Positions 45,335 to 54,699 of a DNA stretch of 64,000 nucleotides are shown here, in pieces. A model generated the notes under the pieces. It ran no database searches. It was not told the origin of the DNA and saw only the letters and a program-made list of their open reading frames with translations. Source of the DNA: Heyndrickxia shackletonii (GTDB lineage: Bacteria; Bacillota; Bacilli; Bacillales; Bacillaceae_C); assembly GCF_001420715.1 (NCBI RefSeq), contig NZ_LJJC01000004.1:1848875-1912874 (forward strand), given 5' to 3'. The position numbers were made by a program, and so were the translations under genes. Numbering within the stretch: the first letter of the stretch is position 1; each line of letters starts with the position of its first letter.

Positions 45335-46570
45335 ATGAACCAATATTATCCTAAAAATGGTAGAGTCATTCTTCATGTTGATATGAATAGTTTTTTTGCA
45401 GCGGTTGAAATGGCCCATGATTCTTCCTTAAAGGGGAAACCGCTAGCTATTGCAGGGAATCCCGAGGAGAGAAAAGGAATTGTCGTTACATGCAGCTACG
45501 AGGCAAGAAAATTCGGTGTAAAAACGACAATGACTGTATGGGAAGCTAAAAAACTATGCCCGCAATTAATTATTTTGCGGCCAAATTTTCACCGGTATCG
45601 TGAAGCCTCATCTGCCATGTTTTCTATTTTACGGCAATATTCCAATCTGGTGGAGCCGGTATCTATTGATGAAGGATATATTGATATTACAGATAGCAGT
45701 GAATACGGCACTCCAATAGAGATTGCAGAAAAAATTCAAAAACAGTTAATACAGGAATTAGACTTGCCATGCAGTATTGGAATTGCACCAAATAAGTTTT
45801 TAGCAAAGATGGCCTCAGATATGAAAAAGCCGCTTGGAATAACCATTTTGCGAAAAAGGGATGTTCCGGAAAAACTTTGGCCCTTGCCATTGATTGAAAT
45901 GCATGGAATTGGAAAAAAAACAGCTGAAAAATTATCGTCCGAAGGCATTGAAAAAATACATGATTTAGCAAAGGCGAACGATATTAGGTTACGCCATCTA
46001 CTAGGTATAAGAGGATTGCAATTAAAGGAAAGGGCTAATGGCGAAGATAAGAGAAAGGTTGATCCTGAATCCGCTAATGATTATAAAAGTGTGGGAAGCT
46101 CGTTAACATTGCCTAAAGATATTGCTAACCAGCACGAGTTGTTAGCATATTTAAAAAAATTATCGGAAGAGACTTCAAATAGATTAAAAAAGAAAGAATA
46201 TTATGCGACAAATGTTTCTATTTCCATTCGCTATAAAAATCGGCAAACGATAACTCGCAGTAGAAAATTACAAAATCCAATCAATAAAGCAGAGGATGTT
46301 TATGCAGCTGCTAAGGATTTGTTTTTAAAGCATTGGAATGGAAACCCTGTAAGACTATTAGGGGTGACTGGACAGGATTTAGTAGAACAGCATCAAGCTG
46401 TGGAACAATTAGATTTATTTTCTTATGAAAAGGAAGCAAAGAAGGAACCCCTTTATAATGCGATGGAAATGCTTCGTGAAAAGTTTGGGGAACATGCCGT
46501 AACGAAAGGGGTTTCCCTGAAAGGGAGAACACATCAACCTACTCCCAAAAATGATAACGAACCAACTTAG
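45335..46570 (+). CDS. dinB: DNA polymerase IV (Y-family, YqjH)
   Basis: This translesion polymerase lacks proofreading. The 411 residues hold the catalytic segments VDMNSFFAAVEMA and VSIDEGYIDIT (palm acidic residues), CSIGIAPNKFLAKMASD, a helix-hairpin-helix MHGIGKKTAEKLSSEGI, and a little-finger domain. A C-terminal QLDLFSYE looks like the beta-clamp binding motif. It corresponds to B. subtilis polYB. The stop overlaps by four bases the end of the convergent YueI-type gene, so no dedicated terminator fits between them. Confidence 0.94.
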   Translation: MNQYYPKNGRVILHVDMNSFFAAVEMAHDSSLKGKPLAIAGNPEERKGIVVTCSYEARKFGVKTTMTVWEAKKLCPQLIILRPNFHRYREASSAMFSILRQYSNLVEPVSIDEGYIDITDSSEYGTPIEIAEKIQKQLIQELDLPCSIGIAPNKFLAKMASDMKKPLGITILRKRDVPEKLWPLPLIEMHGIGKKTAEKLSSEGIEKIHDLAKANDIRLRHLLGIRGLQLKERANGEDKRKVDPESANDYKSVGSSLTLPKDIANQHELLAYLKKLSEETSNRLKKKEYYATNVSISIRYKNRQTITRSRKLQNPINKAEDVYAAAKDLFLKHWNGNPVRLLGVTGQDLVEQHQAVEQLDLFSYEKEAKKEPLYNAMEMLREKFGEHAVTKGVSLKGRTHQPTPKNDNEPT

Positions 46571-47016
46571 CTTTTTTTCTTAAATTTACTTTTTAGGGAG
46601 GACCACAAACCTTCCTTTTTTTTATTTTCGACCTCTGAGGTGATTTTCGTTTTTTGGATAAAAATATCTTCTTTATCAATAGCATAATCATATGCTAATA
46701 CTAAGCCAATATTTGTTGAGCTTGTATGATTGGTAACGATGGAAAATGACATTCCGTTTGATTTAGCGATTTGAATGTATTTGGAAATGGCGGAATAATT
46801 CAAGTCTCCATTTACCAATAAAGTCGCTGTCGGATGCTGTTTGATAAAATGATCTACTTCGGGATAGACATCCTTTTCCATTACCTGGCTTTTCGTTAGA
46901 GCTACAACAATCCTCTCTCTAAATGTTCCTAAAAACTTCTTTTTTTCTGCAGGCTTTATCTGTTTTTCACCGTACAAGCCTTTTTCCAAATAATCTTCAA
47001 GGCTAGGGTTTCTCAA
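46567..47016 (-). CDS. yueI: YueI family protein (DUF1694)
   Basis: The 149-residue soluble protein has the DUF1694 core: LEDYLEKGLYGEKQIKPAEK, FLGTFRERIVVALTKSQVM, a central VNGDLNYSAISKYIQIAKSN and IGLVLAYDYAID, with a basic Lys-rich tail. The function is unknown. B. subtilis has a yueI homologue elsewhere on its chromosome, so finding it between dinB and zwf is a local difference. The start is 47016, with GGAGGTACATTCTC upstream on the minus strand. Confidence 0.85.
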   Translation of the reverse strand: MRNPSLEDYLEKGLYGEKQIKPAEKKKFLGTFRERIVVALTKSQVMEKDVYPEVDHFIKQHPTATLLVNGDLNYSAISKYIQIAKSNGMSFSIVTNHTSSTNIGLVLAYDYAIDKEDIFIQKTKITSEVENKKKEGLWSSLKSKFKKKS

Positions 47017-47095
47017 GAGAATGTACCTCCTAAATTTTTGTTCCTTACTCTATACAAAATAAGCTTTAAAGGAAAAATTGGTTCCTAATTTGCTA

Positions 47096-47130
47096 AAAAA
47101 GACCCCATCAACATGAGGTCTTTTTTTTTT
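47096..47130 (-). terminator. Intrinsic terminator after zwf
   Basis: On the minus strand AAAGACCTCAT pairs with ATGGGGTCTTTT and runs into T residues, nine bases past the zwf stop. The A/T-flanked hairpin could act on both strands. Confidence 0.85.
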
Positions 47131-47138
47131 AGCACACA

Positions 47139-48647
47139 TTAACAATTATCAATATCTAAATTTGATACCGGCCACCAGAAATAACCGTCATTTTCAAGAA
47201 GCTCATCTGCTTCTTTTGGTCCCATTGTACCGGATGCATAATTAGGAAATTCTGTTTGCTCTTTACTTTCCCAAACCTCGGAAATTTTATCAACGAAATT
47301 CCATGATAAGGCCACTTCATCCCAATGGGCAAAGTTTGTTGCATCGCCGCGCAGGCAATCATCCAAAAGCTTTTCATATGCTTCCGGCGTATTAATGCCG
47401 TGTGTACTTGTATTGGAAAAGTTTAATTTAACAGGGGTTGTTTCCATATGCTGTCCTGATTTTTTGGCATTAAGATGCAGTGTAATGCCTTCTTCTGGCT
47501 GAATATGAATAACCAACAGATTTGGTGCCAACTGCTGCTGCTGCTCTGTATTGTAATACAAATTCATCGGTATATCTTTAAATTGAATCACAATTTTAGT
47601 AGATTTTGTTTCCATTCTCTTTCCTGTTCGTATATAGAATGGAACTCCTGCCCATCTGAAATTATCGATCATTAATTTTCCTGCAACAAATGTTTCTGTA
47701 TTGGAAGCTGGGTCAACATTTAATTCATCCCGGTAAGCCGGTACATCTTGACCATCAATTTGCCCAGCGCCGTATTGGCCGCGAACAAAATATTCCTTTA
47801 CATGTTCGCCTTCTATTGGACGGAGCGCACGAAATACTCGGACCTTTTCACTGCGAATTTCATCTGTGGATAATTTAATCGGCGGTTCCATTGCAAGTAG
47901 TGCCACCATCTGCAGCATATGGTTTTGAACCATATCACGCAGTGCACCGCTTTTTTCATAATATCTTGCCCGTTCTTCTACACCGAGAATCTCACTGGAT
48001 GTGATTTGAATATTGGAGATATAACGATTATTCCATAGCGGCTCAAATAAAGCATTCGCAAAACGAATTACTTCTATATTTTGCACCATTGCTTTCCCTA
48101 AATAATGATCGATACGATAGATTTCTTCCTCATTAAAAGCCTTTCTAATTTGGGTATTTAGAGCTTTTGCAGACTCTAAATCATGTCCAAAAGGTTTTTC
48201 AATGACTAATCGTTTGAATCCAGATGTATCATTTAAACCATCTGTTTGTAAATGTTCGGCAATCGTACCGAAAAATTCAGGTGCCATTGCTAAATAAAAA
48301 ATTCGATTTCCATTTAATGAATATTGCTCATCAAGCTGATTAGCTAATTGTTTTAATTCTATGTATGATTCTGTATTTGTTACATCATGTGCCTGATAGT
48401 AGAAATGTGAAACAAACTCATCAATATTTTCGCAATTACCGATAGACGTTAGAACAGAATCCTTCACATTTTCTTTTAATTCTTCGTGTGTCCATGGGCG
48501 CCTTGCTGTTCCAATTACAGCAAAATTATTGCCTAATCTCCCTTTTTGGTATAAATGGTAAAGGGATGGGAAAAGTTTACGTTTAGCTAAATCGCCGGTT
48601 GCACCAAAAATCATGATTAATGACGATGGAGTTTCATTTGATTTCAT
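47139..48647 (-). CDS. zwf: Glucose-6-phosphate 1-dehydrogenase
   Basis: Zwf is the first enzyme of the oxidative pentose phosphate route, making NADPH. The 502-residue protein has the NADP fold IFGATGDLAKRKLFPSLYHL, EKPFGHDLESAKALN and the catalytic RIDHYLGKAMVQN. ATG 48647 is chosen, since AAGGAGAGG lies upstream of it; an in-frame ATG at 48671 lies before that site. The 6-phosphogluconate dehydrogenase gene that neighbours zwf in B. subtilis is not present here. Confidence 0.95.
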   Translation of the reverse strand: MKSNETPSSLIMIFGATGDLAKRKLFPSLYHLYQKGRLGNNFAVIGTARRPWTHEELKENVKDSVLTSIGNCENIDEFVSHFYYQAHDVTNTESYIELKQLANQLDEQYSLNGNRIFYLAMAPEFFGTIAEHLQTDGLNDTSGFKRLVIEKPFGHDLESAKALNTQIRKAFNEEEIYRIDHYLGKAMVQNIEVIRFANALFEPLWNNRYISNIQITSSEILGVEERARYYEKSGALRDMVQNHMLQMVALLAMEPPIKLSTDEIRSEKVRVFRALRPIEGEHVKEYFVRGQYGAGQIDGQDVPAYRDELNVDPASNTETFVAGKLMIDNFRWAGVPFYIRTGKRMETKSTKIVIQFKDIPMNLYYNTEQQQQLAPNLLVIHIQPEEGITLHLNAKKSGQHMETTPVKLNFSNTSTHGINTPEAYEKLLDDCLRGDATNFAHWDEVALSWNFVDKISEVWESKEQTEFPNYASGTMGPKEADELLENDGYFWWPVSNLDIDNC

Positions 48648-48826
48648 AATGGTAATACCTCTCCTTTTCATGTTTCTACTCTATAGGATGCCAAAAATTC
48701 GCATTTATACTAAATAAAAAAGTCCCTACAAGTTCATAATTCTATCGCTAGCACGCATGAATAGCAATATATTTGCTACTCAACTTTAAAAATAGGAATT
48801 GCTTCTATTATTATGGTATTATTTAG

Positions 48827-48980
48827 AAAAGCTATGTAGCTTTCGTAGACGAAACCCTTATAAACATCCGGGTTTTAAATGTATAGCTTTTTTAAGAAAG
48901 GAATGAAACTAAGTCTATTTAAGGTTATAACACGATTTACAAATAGCAACAAACGATACGAAAACAGTCTATAGAAAAGA
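48827..48980 (+). repeat. Structured block and diverged GGCTCTTTTC-type element, upstream of rnz
   Basis: Within 48827-48893, AAAAGCTAT pairs with ATAGCTTTTTT and encloses two smaller stems, TTTCGT/ACGAAA and AAACCC/GGGTTT; the outer hairpin ends in a T run like a terminator. The following TAAGAAAGGAATGAAACTAAG...GATACGAAAACAGTC resembles the right half of copies B and C. With the divergent zwf promoter region it fills the 353-base zwf-rnz gap. Confidence 0.5.
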
Positions 48981-49000
48981 AGTGATGGGAGGGCTAATGT

Positions 49001-49927
49001 TTGGAATTATTGTTTTTAGGGACTGGTGCTGGAATCCCTGCTAAACTCAGAAATGTTACTTCCATTGCCTTGAAATTATTGGAAGAGCGAAAAACAGTAT
49101 GGTTATTCGATTGCGGGGAAGCAACCCAACACCAAATTTTACATACAGCTTTAAAACCTCGAAGGATTGAAAAAATTTTTATTACCCATTTACATGGAGA
49201 CCATATTTTTGGCCTGCCGGGATTACTGGGGAGCCGTTCATTTCAAAGCGGAGACACAGAATTAACCATATATGGTCCTAAAGGATTGCGTCAATTTATT
49301 GTTGTATCCTTGCAAATTAGCGATACACATCTGCAATACCCTCTTAAAATTGTCGAGATAGAAGATGGTGTTATTTTTGAAGATGATCAATTTATAGTAG
49401 AGGCTGCAAAACTGGATCATGCAGTAGAATCATTTGGTTATCGTATTATTGAGAAGGACAAGCCTGGTACTTTAAATGCTAAGAAGCTGCAAGAAGAGGG
49501 GGTACCACCTGGACCTATTTATGCAAAATTGAAAAAAGGTGAATCGGTTGAATTGGAAAACAATAAGATTATTCATGGAGGTGATTACCTCGGTCCAACA
49601 ATCAAAGGAAGAATAATAACTATTTTAGGGGATACTCGAACATGTGAAAATGCAGTAAAACTAGCTTCTAATGCAGATATTCTTGTACATGAATCTACCT
49701 TTTCAGCAGATAGCGAGGAAATGGCGTATGAATATTTTCATTCTACTACATCACAAGCTGCCAAAACGGCAAAACGGGCGGATGTAAATGTCTTGTGTTT
49801 AACACATATTAGCTCTAGATATGGCTTGGAAGATTCAAAACAACTTGTCAAAGAAGCAAAGAGTATTTTCCCAAACACATATATTGCCCATGATTTTTTT
49901 GAAATAGAGATTCCCACTCGTAAGTAG
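49001..49927 (+). CDS. rnz: Ribonuclease Z
   Basis: RNase Z cuts the 3' trailer of tRNA precursors, mainly those lacking an encoded CCA. The 308-residue metallo-beta-lactamase protein has [20 protein letters not shown], the metal motif [14 protein letters not shown], the substrate-binding exosite region [30 protein letters not shown] and LTHISSRY. The TTG start at 49001 follows GGGAGGGC. It corresponds to B. subtilis yqjK. Confidence 0.95.
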   Translation: MELLFLGTGAGIPAKLRNVTSIALKLLEERKTVWLFDCGEATQHQILHTALKPRRIEKIFITHLHGDHIFGLPGLLGSRSFQSGDTELTIYGPKGLRQFIVVSLQISDTHLQYPLKIVEIEDGVIFEDDQFIVEAAKLDHAVESFGYRIIEKDKPGTLNAKKLQEEGVPPGPIYAKLKKGESVELENNKIIHGGDYLGPTIKGRIITILGDTRTCENAVKLASNADILVHESTFSADSEEMAYEYFHSTTSQAAKTAKRADVNVLCLTHISSRYGLEDSKQLVKEAKSIFPNTYIAHDFFEIEIPTRK

Positions 49928-49940
49928 AGTAGGTAGTTAT

Positions 49941-49973
49941 CAAAAGACCTTTGCATAAGCAAAGGTCTTTTGT
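49941..49973. terminator. Bidirectional terminator between rnz and namA
   Basis: AAAAGACCTTTGC pairs perfectly with GCAAAGGTCTTTT around ATAA, with A and T runs on both sides, between two convergent genes. Confidence 0.9.
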
Positions 49974-49978
49974 GATTA

Positions 49979-51001
49979 TTATATATTCCAGCCTCGTTCG
50001 TATTGTACGGGAGCTTTGATTTCCACTCCAAGTTCTTTTGCTGCAGTTCGCGGCCAATATGGATCTCTTAATAATTCGCGCGCAATAATGATTAAATCAG
50101 CACGTTCATTTTGTAAAATTTCTTCCGCATGCTTTGCAGATGTAATAAGGCCTACTGCACCCGTATCAATATTGGATTCATGCTTAATAGCTTCTGCATA
50201 TTTTACTTGGTAACCAGGATAAACATTGATTCTGGCAGGTACAAGTGCCCCAGAGCTTACATCAATTAAATCAACATCCTGTTCCTTCATCCACCCGCAC
50301 ATTTGTACATAATCGTCAATGTTAAGTCCTTCTGGATGATAGTCATTTGCAGATACACGAACCAATAATGGACCATCCCATACCGTTTTCACTGCATCGA
50401 TTACCTCTTTTAAGAAACGGTAGCGATTTTCCAAGGATCCGCCATATTCATCATTACGATGATTGGAAAGCGGAGAGAGAAACTCGTTAATTAGATAACC
50501 ATGTGCACCATGAAGCTCGATAACGTCAAAGCCAGCTTTTTTCGCACGCACAGCAGCTTGTTTAAATGCTTCGATTGTATCTTTAATATCCGCCAAGGTC
50601 ATTTCCTTAGGGGTTTTCATTTTTTCATTGAAAGCAATTGCGGAAGGTGCGATGATTTCCTGATCAAGCTCAGCTTTTCTTCCCGCATGTGCGATCTGAA
50701 TTCCCGCTGCAGCCCCATGCTCTTTTAGCATTCCTACTAAATTCGTAAGTCCCTCAATATGATCATCACTCCAAATTCCTAAATCCTGCGGTGAAATTCT
50801 GCCTTGCGGAGTGACGGCTGTTGCTTCTAGGATGATTAAGCCAACCTGACCGACTGCACGAGCTGTATAATGTGTATAATGCCAATCTGTTACTTTTCCG
50901 TCTTCTTTATAACAAGAATACATGCACATTGGAGACATGACGATTCGATTTTTAAGTGTCACATTTTTCAGTTTATATGGTTCAAATAATTTTACTGTCA
51001 A
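49979..51001 (-). CDS. namA: NADPH dehydrogenase, old yellow enzyme family (YqjM)
   Basis: This FMN enzyme reduces activated C=C bonds of enones and nitro-compounds with NADPH and is induced by oxidative stress in B. subtilis. The 340 residues contain [13 protein letters not shown] (with the redox-tuning Cys), [12 protein letters not shown] (substrate-binding His), [21 protein letters not shown] and [15 protein letters not shown]. The TTG start at 51001 has AAAGGAGG upstream. The C-terminal PVQYERGW matches YqjM. Confidence 0.95.
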   Translation of the reverse strand: MTVKLFEPYKLKNVTLKNRIVMSPMCMYSCYKEDGKVTDWHYTHYTARAVGQVGLIILEATAVTPQGRISPQDLGIWSDDHIEGLTNLVGMLKEHGAAAGIQIAHAGRKAELDQEIIAPSAIAFNEKMKTPKEMTLADIKDTIEAFKQAAVRAKKAGFDVIELHGAHGYLINEFLSPLSNHRNDEYGGSLENRYRFLKEVIDAVKTVWDGPLLVRVSANDYHPEGLNIDDYVQMCGWMKEQDVDLIDVSSGALVPARINVYPGYQVKYAEAIKHESNIDTGAVGLITSAKHAEEILQNERADLIIIARELLRDPYWPRTAAKELGVEIKAPVQYERGWNI

Positions 51002-51081
51002 TAAAATATACCTCCTTTTTTTTGAATATGTTTATTATATCAACCCTCCCTTTTGTATAAAAGAAACTTGCTTACAATTCT

Positions 51082-51897
51082 TTAGCTGCTTTGTTGCTTC
51101 GAAAGGCGTTTTGATTGCAATGTAGCTTCTTTAATACAGTTCACAAGGGCATCCTTTACTTTGTGTTGATCCAGAACACGGATTCCCGCCTCTGTGGTTC
51201 CGCCAGGACTTGTGACAGCGATTCTTAATTTCTCCGCCTTCTCTTTAGAATGATTTAGCATTTCCGCTGCACCTAAAAGGGTTTGAACAATGAGCTTCTT
51301 TGCTAATTCAGATTCTAAACCAATTTCCTTTGCACTGTTTTCCATTGCTTCAACGATGTAGTATATGTAAGCTGGTCCGCTTCCGGACAACCCGGTAACC
51401 GCATCGAGTTTTTCTTCTTCTACTATCATCGTCATTCCAATAGCCGATAATAGGGAAAGTGTTAATTCTAAGTGGTCGTTGTTAACCAACGAATTTTTTG
51501 CGATAGCGGTTGCTGACTGACCAATCGCCGCGGATGTATTTGGCATTGCTCTAATAATAGGTGCATGTATGTTTAATATGTTCTCGATGGTTGCAATTGA
51601 TACTCCTGCAATAACAGAAATAATGAGAGTTTCTGGTTGCATGAAGAGGCTTATTTTCTGCAGGACTTCTTTTGCATCCTTCGGCTTTACAGCTAACACA
51701 ACTATATTTGTTTGATGGAATAGATCTCTCAGATCGTAAGTTGTTTGCACACCATATTTTTGCTGCAAATGATGGAGCTTTGTATTTTCGGAGCGATTCG
51801 TGACGTAAATTTGACCGCTTTCTACAACATTATTGCTTATCAATCCGCTAATCATTGCTTCAGCCATGGATCCTGCACCTATAAAAGATATTTTCAT
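51082..51897 (-). CDS. proI: Pyrroline-5-carboxylate reductase
   Basis: The enzyme makes proline from 1-pyrroline-5-carboxylate with NAD(P)H. The 271-residue protein starts MKISFIGAGSMAEAMISGL, the dinucleotide loop, and has VLAVKPKDAKEVL, MPNTSAAIGQSATAI, TGLSGSGPAYIYYIVEAM and the SPGGTTEAGI signature. ATG 51897 is preferred over a GTG one codon earlier because GGAGG lies eight bases before it. The T-box leader directly upstream ties its expression to uncharged tRNA, probably tRNA-Pro. Confidence 0.95.
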   Translation of the reverse strand: MKISFIGAGSMAEAMISGLISNNVVESGQIYVTNRSENTKLHHLQQKYGVQTTYDLRDLFHQTNIVVLAVKPKDAKEVLQKISLFMQPETLIISVIAGVSIATIENILNIHAPIIRAMPNTSAAIGQSATAIAKNSLVNNDHLELTLSLLSAIGMTMIVEEEKLDAVTGLSGSGPAYIYYIVEAMENSAKEIGLESELAKKLIVQTLLGAAEMLNHSKEKAEKLRIAVTSPGGTTEAGIRVLDQHKVKDALVNCIKEATLQSKRLSKQQSS

Positions 51898-51924
51898 CAC
51901 TCATTCCTCCCCAAGATTTTTCTA

Positions 51925-52170
51925 AAGACAAAAAACCCTTCATCCAAAGGACGAAGGGTAAATTTTTTCGCGGTACCACCTTAATTTGAATGCACTTGGC
52001 ATTCATCTTTGGGTCGTTAACGCCGAGATACGTATTGGTTTTCCAATCAGCTCGCAAGGTAGGTTCGAGTGAAAAAGGGGATGATGAAGTCTTCCAGCCA
52101 ATGAACTTCATTCTCTTTCATCATTTTTCATCTAATAGCCTTGGTCACAGCTAGTTTTAAAGATTAAATT
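51925..52170 (-). promoter_or_regulatory. T-box riboswitch leader of proI
   Basis: On the minus strand the T-box core AAGGTGGTACCGCG (51969-51982) is followed by a terminator hairpin, ACCCTTCGTCC paired with GGATGAAGGGT and a T run (about 51930-51960). Upstream lie stem I elements, including AGAGAATGAAG, and the candidate specifier in CGAACCTACC, where CCU at 52063-52061 would read tRNA-Pro. That fits the proline gene it precedes. The 5' boundary is estimated. Confidence 0.9.
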
Positions 52171-52177
52171 ATTATAG

Positions 52178-52207
52178 ATTATGCTAAAGAAACTGCTTGT
52201 CTGTCAA
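52178..52207 (-). promoter_or_regulatory. Sigma-A promoter of the T-box/proI transcript
   Basis: On the minus strand TTGACA (52207-52202) and CATAAT (52183-52178) are 18 bases apart, just upstream of the T-box leader. The -35 is a perfect match. A separate TATAAT seven bases further on does not have suitable spacing. Confidence 0.7.
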
Positions 52208-52344
52208 TACCTTTTTTAAAATTTTCTGGCTATTCTATATCGATATAATGACAATCCATGATGAAAAGACTACAATATAAATATTAATTCCTTAAATAAT
52301 AGGTCACTGATTATATAAATATGATGAGGGTTGGAGGGAACCAT

Positions 52345-53310
52345 ATGGTATCGTGGGATAAGAATATTTCGAAAATAACTGTACCTACACCTTTTCCGGT
52401 GGGAGACGTGAATATGTATCTAATCAAAGGGGATGCTTTAACATTAATAGATGCAGGGGTGAAAACAAAGGGAGCATGGGACAGCTTTATCTTTCAGCTT
52501 TCTCAATTAGGCTATACACCTGAGGATATTGAGCAAGTTGTTTTAACCCATCATCATCCAGATCATGTCGGCTTCTTAGATTGGCTGCCGGAGGATATAA
52601 AAATATTCGGACATCCATATTGTGTTCCTTGGTTAAAGGAAGATGAGCAATTCTTTGCTGATCATGACCAGTTTTATTTTCAACTTTTTCAGGAATTTGG
52701 TATTGAAGGTGATTTTCCGGTTCTTTTGAAAAAATGGAAAGCGCCATTAAAATTTGGAGCATATCGCCCTGTTACAGACACTATTCAGGAGAATTATCGA
52801 ATCCCTGGACATACGGATTGGACTGTACTGGAGACACCAGGTCATGCACAAAGTCATTTGTCTTTTTATCAGGAAAAGGATGGCATCTTAATTGCGGGGG
52901 ACCATGTGTTGGCAACGATTTCTTCGAATCCTTTATTGGAACCTCCATTGGTTGCTGGTGAAGAGCGTCCGAAGCCACAATTACAATATAATGCATCGTT
53001 AAAAAAATTATTAGAGTACAATATTACGGCGACTTATACTGGTCATGGAGCGGATGTAGCAAAAGTTCATCCGCTAATTGAACGCCGAATACAAAGACAG
53101 TATGATCGTGCAATGCAAGTAAAAGAAATGTTAAAGGAAAGTCCTTTGTCTACATATGAAATTTGTAAGAAGCTATTTCCTGCTGTCTACCAAAAAGAAC
53201 TTGGATTGACATTATCTGAAACAACTGCTCAGCTTGACTTTCTATTATCTATTGATGAAATTCAAAAAAGGATAGATGAAAAAGGAGTTGCCTATTTTTC
53301 AATACGTTAA
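52345..53310 (+). CDS. yqjP: Metallo-beta-lactamase fold hydrolase (YqjP)
   Basis: The 321-residue protein has the beta-lactamase-like metal motif LTHHHPDHVGFLDWL, a further ligand histidine in TPGHAQSHL and an aspartate in LIAGDHVL, and then a helical C-terminal winged-helix-like region (about 255-321) seen in the YqjP group. The substrate is unknown; thioester or phosphodiester hydrolysis is possible. ATG 52345 follows GGAGGGAAC. An upstream in-frame ATG at 52321 precedes that site and is rejected. Confidence 0.88.
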   Translation: MVSWDKNISKITVPTPFPVGDVNMYLIKGDALTLIDAGVKTKGAWDSFIFQLSQLGYTPEDIEQVVLTHHHPDHVGFLDWLPEDIKIFGHPYCVPWLKEDEQFFADHDQFYFQLFQEFGIEGDFPVLLKKWKAPLKFGAYRPVTDTIQENYRIPGHTDWTVLETPGHAQSHLSFYQEKDGILIAGDHVLATISSNPLLEPPLVAGEERPKPQLQYNASLKKLLEYNITATYTGHGADVAKVHPLIERRIQRQYDRAMQVKEMLKESPLSTYEICKKLFPAVYQKELGLTLSETTAQLDFLLSIDEIQKRIDEKGVAYFSIR

Positions 53311-53477
53311 CGGGTCATGTCGCCTTGTGCTTCATGTTCAGGATAGTCTTCGTTACGAATAAAACCCGTTTGCTAGTACTGATAATGCTGTATAATCTAC
53401 TAATTAGGGAAAACAATTAAGGAAAATGCGAAAGGAAATCTCTTTTAGGAGTCCGTCTATAATAATTGGAGGTAAAT

Positions 53478-54275
53478 ATGTTTAATGAAAGATTAAAAGG
53501 GAAGACCGTTGTCATCACAGGGGCATCCGGCGGTCTTGGTGAGCAAATAGCGTTTGCAGCTGCAAAAAACGGTGCCAATGTCGTGTTGCTTGCCCGGAAT
53601 CTCGAAAAACTGGAAACTATTAAGAAAACCATTGAAACAACGTCTTCTATAAAATGTATTATTGAAAAGCTTGATGTCTCCGTTGTGGAAGATATCCCGA
53701 GCGTTTTCAAAAAAATATATGATGAAGTTGGTCCCATAGATGTACTAATTAACAATGCAGGGTACGGTATTTTTGATGAAGCACATGAAGCAACTCTTAA
53801 GGATATTCAAGGAATGTTTAACGTAAACGTAATCGGATTAATAGCTTGTACGAAAGAAGTCCTCACCTTTATGAGAAATAGACAATCCGGTCACATTATC
53901 AATATCGCCTCTCAAGCTGGAAAACTGGCAACACCAAAATCCAGTGCATATGCTGCAACAAAACATGCCGTTATTGGATTTTCCAACAGTCTGCGCATGG
54001 AATTAGCGCCATACAATGTATTTGTTACAACCGTTAATCCTGGACCAATAGCAACCGGTTTTTTTGATATAGCAGACAAATCAGGATCATACATTAAAAA
54101 TATTGAACGGTATATGCTGAACCCGGAAAAATTAGCGGATATAATTGTGCAAAGCATTTTTACAAAAAGAAGAGAAATCAATTTGCCGCGTTGGATGAAC
54201 GCAGGCAGTATTCTTTATTCATTATTTCCACGTCTTGTTGAAAAGGTAGGGGGAAAAGCATTTTATAAAAAGTAA
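53478..54275 (+). CDS. yqjQ: Short-chain dehydrogenase/reductase (YqjQ)
   Basis: This 265-residue Rossmann-fold oxidoreductase has the cofactor loop TGASGGLGEQIAFA, the structural NNAGYG and the catalytic Ser plus YxxxK pair in NIASQAGKLATPKSSAYAATK, followed by NPGPIATGF. The Arg in LLARNLEKL suggests NADP preference. The substrate is unknown. It follows yqjP after a 167-base gap and has its own GGAGG before ATG 53478, matching the B. subtilis yqjP-yqjQ order. Confidence 0.9.
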   Translation: MFNERLKGKTVVITGASGGLGEQIAFAAAKNGANVVLLARNLEKLETIKKTIETTSSIKCIIEKLDVSVVEDIPSVFKKIYDEVGPIDVLINNAGYGIFDEAHEATLKDIQGMFNVNVIGLIACTKEVLTFMRNRQSGHIINIASQAGKLATPKSSAYAATKHAVIGFSNSLRMELAPYNVFVTTVNPGPIATGFFDIADKSGSYIKNIERYMLNPEKLADIIVQSIFTKRREINLPRWMNAGSILYSLFPRLVEKVGGKAFYKK

Positions 54276-54289
54276 GGGTGAAGTTGTCT

Positions 54290-54317
54290 GAACCGATTGT
54301 TTTCGGTTCTTTTTTCA
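54290..54317 (+). terminator. Intrinsic terminator after yqjQ
   Basis: GAACCGA pairs with TCGGTTC around a short loop and continues as CTTTTTT. Confidence 0.8.
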
Positions 54318-54343
54318 TTTAAGGAAGGGGAATTGTGAACGAT

Positions 54344-54358
54344 TGATAAAAATTCTCA
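54344..54358 (+). promoter_or_regulatory. Fur-box-like site, distal
   Basis: TGATAAAAATTCTCA fits the 7-1-7 Fur pattern (TGATAAT-N-ATTATCA) with three changes in 14 positions. It lies about 110 bases before feoA. Confidence 0.5.
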
Positions 54359-54418
54359 TTTCCAATGCATTTTTTTATTCCTTATTGCCCAGGTTCGTGA
54401 TAAAATAAATTTAGTAAA

Positions 54419-54439
54419 TGAGAAGATTTATCATTCTCA
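54419..54439 (+). promoter_or_regulatory. Fur-box-like site, proximal to feoA
   Basis: A 21-base palindromic site opens TGAGAA and closes TTCTCA, with TTTATCA in the middle, resembling overlapping 7-1-7 Fur boxes. It lies 27 bases before the feoA ATG, where binding would block transcription. Iron-dependent repression by Fur is expected for feo genes. Confidence 0.65.
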
Positions 54440-54465
54440 ATTAATATTAGAACGGAGAAATGATC

Positions 54466-54699
54466 ATGGCGACTTTATTAGAATTACTTGAAGGCAAAGC
54501 AGGAAGTATTTCTGATCTTTCTCAAGTTGATGAGACATTAAAACACCGTTTACTCCATGTAGGCGTTTTTGAAGGTTGTCCAATAAAATTAAAATGTTTA
54601 ATGCCTTTTGGTGGGCCTTGTATGGTGGAATGCCAAGGCCAATTAATTGGGATTCGTCGAGACGATGCGAAAAAAATTAAGGTTGAGTGTGAATCATGA
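54466..54699 (+). CDS. feoA: Ferrous iron transport accessory protein FeoA
   Basis: FeoA is a small SH3-like protein that supports FeoB. The 77 residues show the family pattern with HRLLHVGVFEGCPIKLKCLM and GGPCMVECQGQLIGIRRDDA. ATG 54466 is chosen because ACGGAGA lies seven bases before it; an in-frame ATG six bases upstream is too close. The feoB start overlaps the end of the gene (ATGA). Confidence 0.92.
   Translation: MATLLELLEGKAGSISDLSQVDETLKHRLLHVGVFEGCPIKLKCLMPFGGPCMVECQGQLIGIRRDDAKKIKVECES

Noticed and set aside
52170-52176. TATAAT as the -10 of the proI promoter
   Set aside because: It is 25 bases from the TTGACA, too far. CATAAT at 18 bases is a better partner.
53310-53370. Minus-strand remnant reading QTGFIRNEDYPEHEAQGDMT
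   Set aside because: It is open for only about 21 codons after a stop, with no start or ribosome binding site. It may be a decayed gene end, but nothing supports a call.
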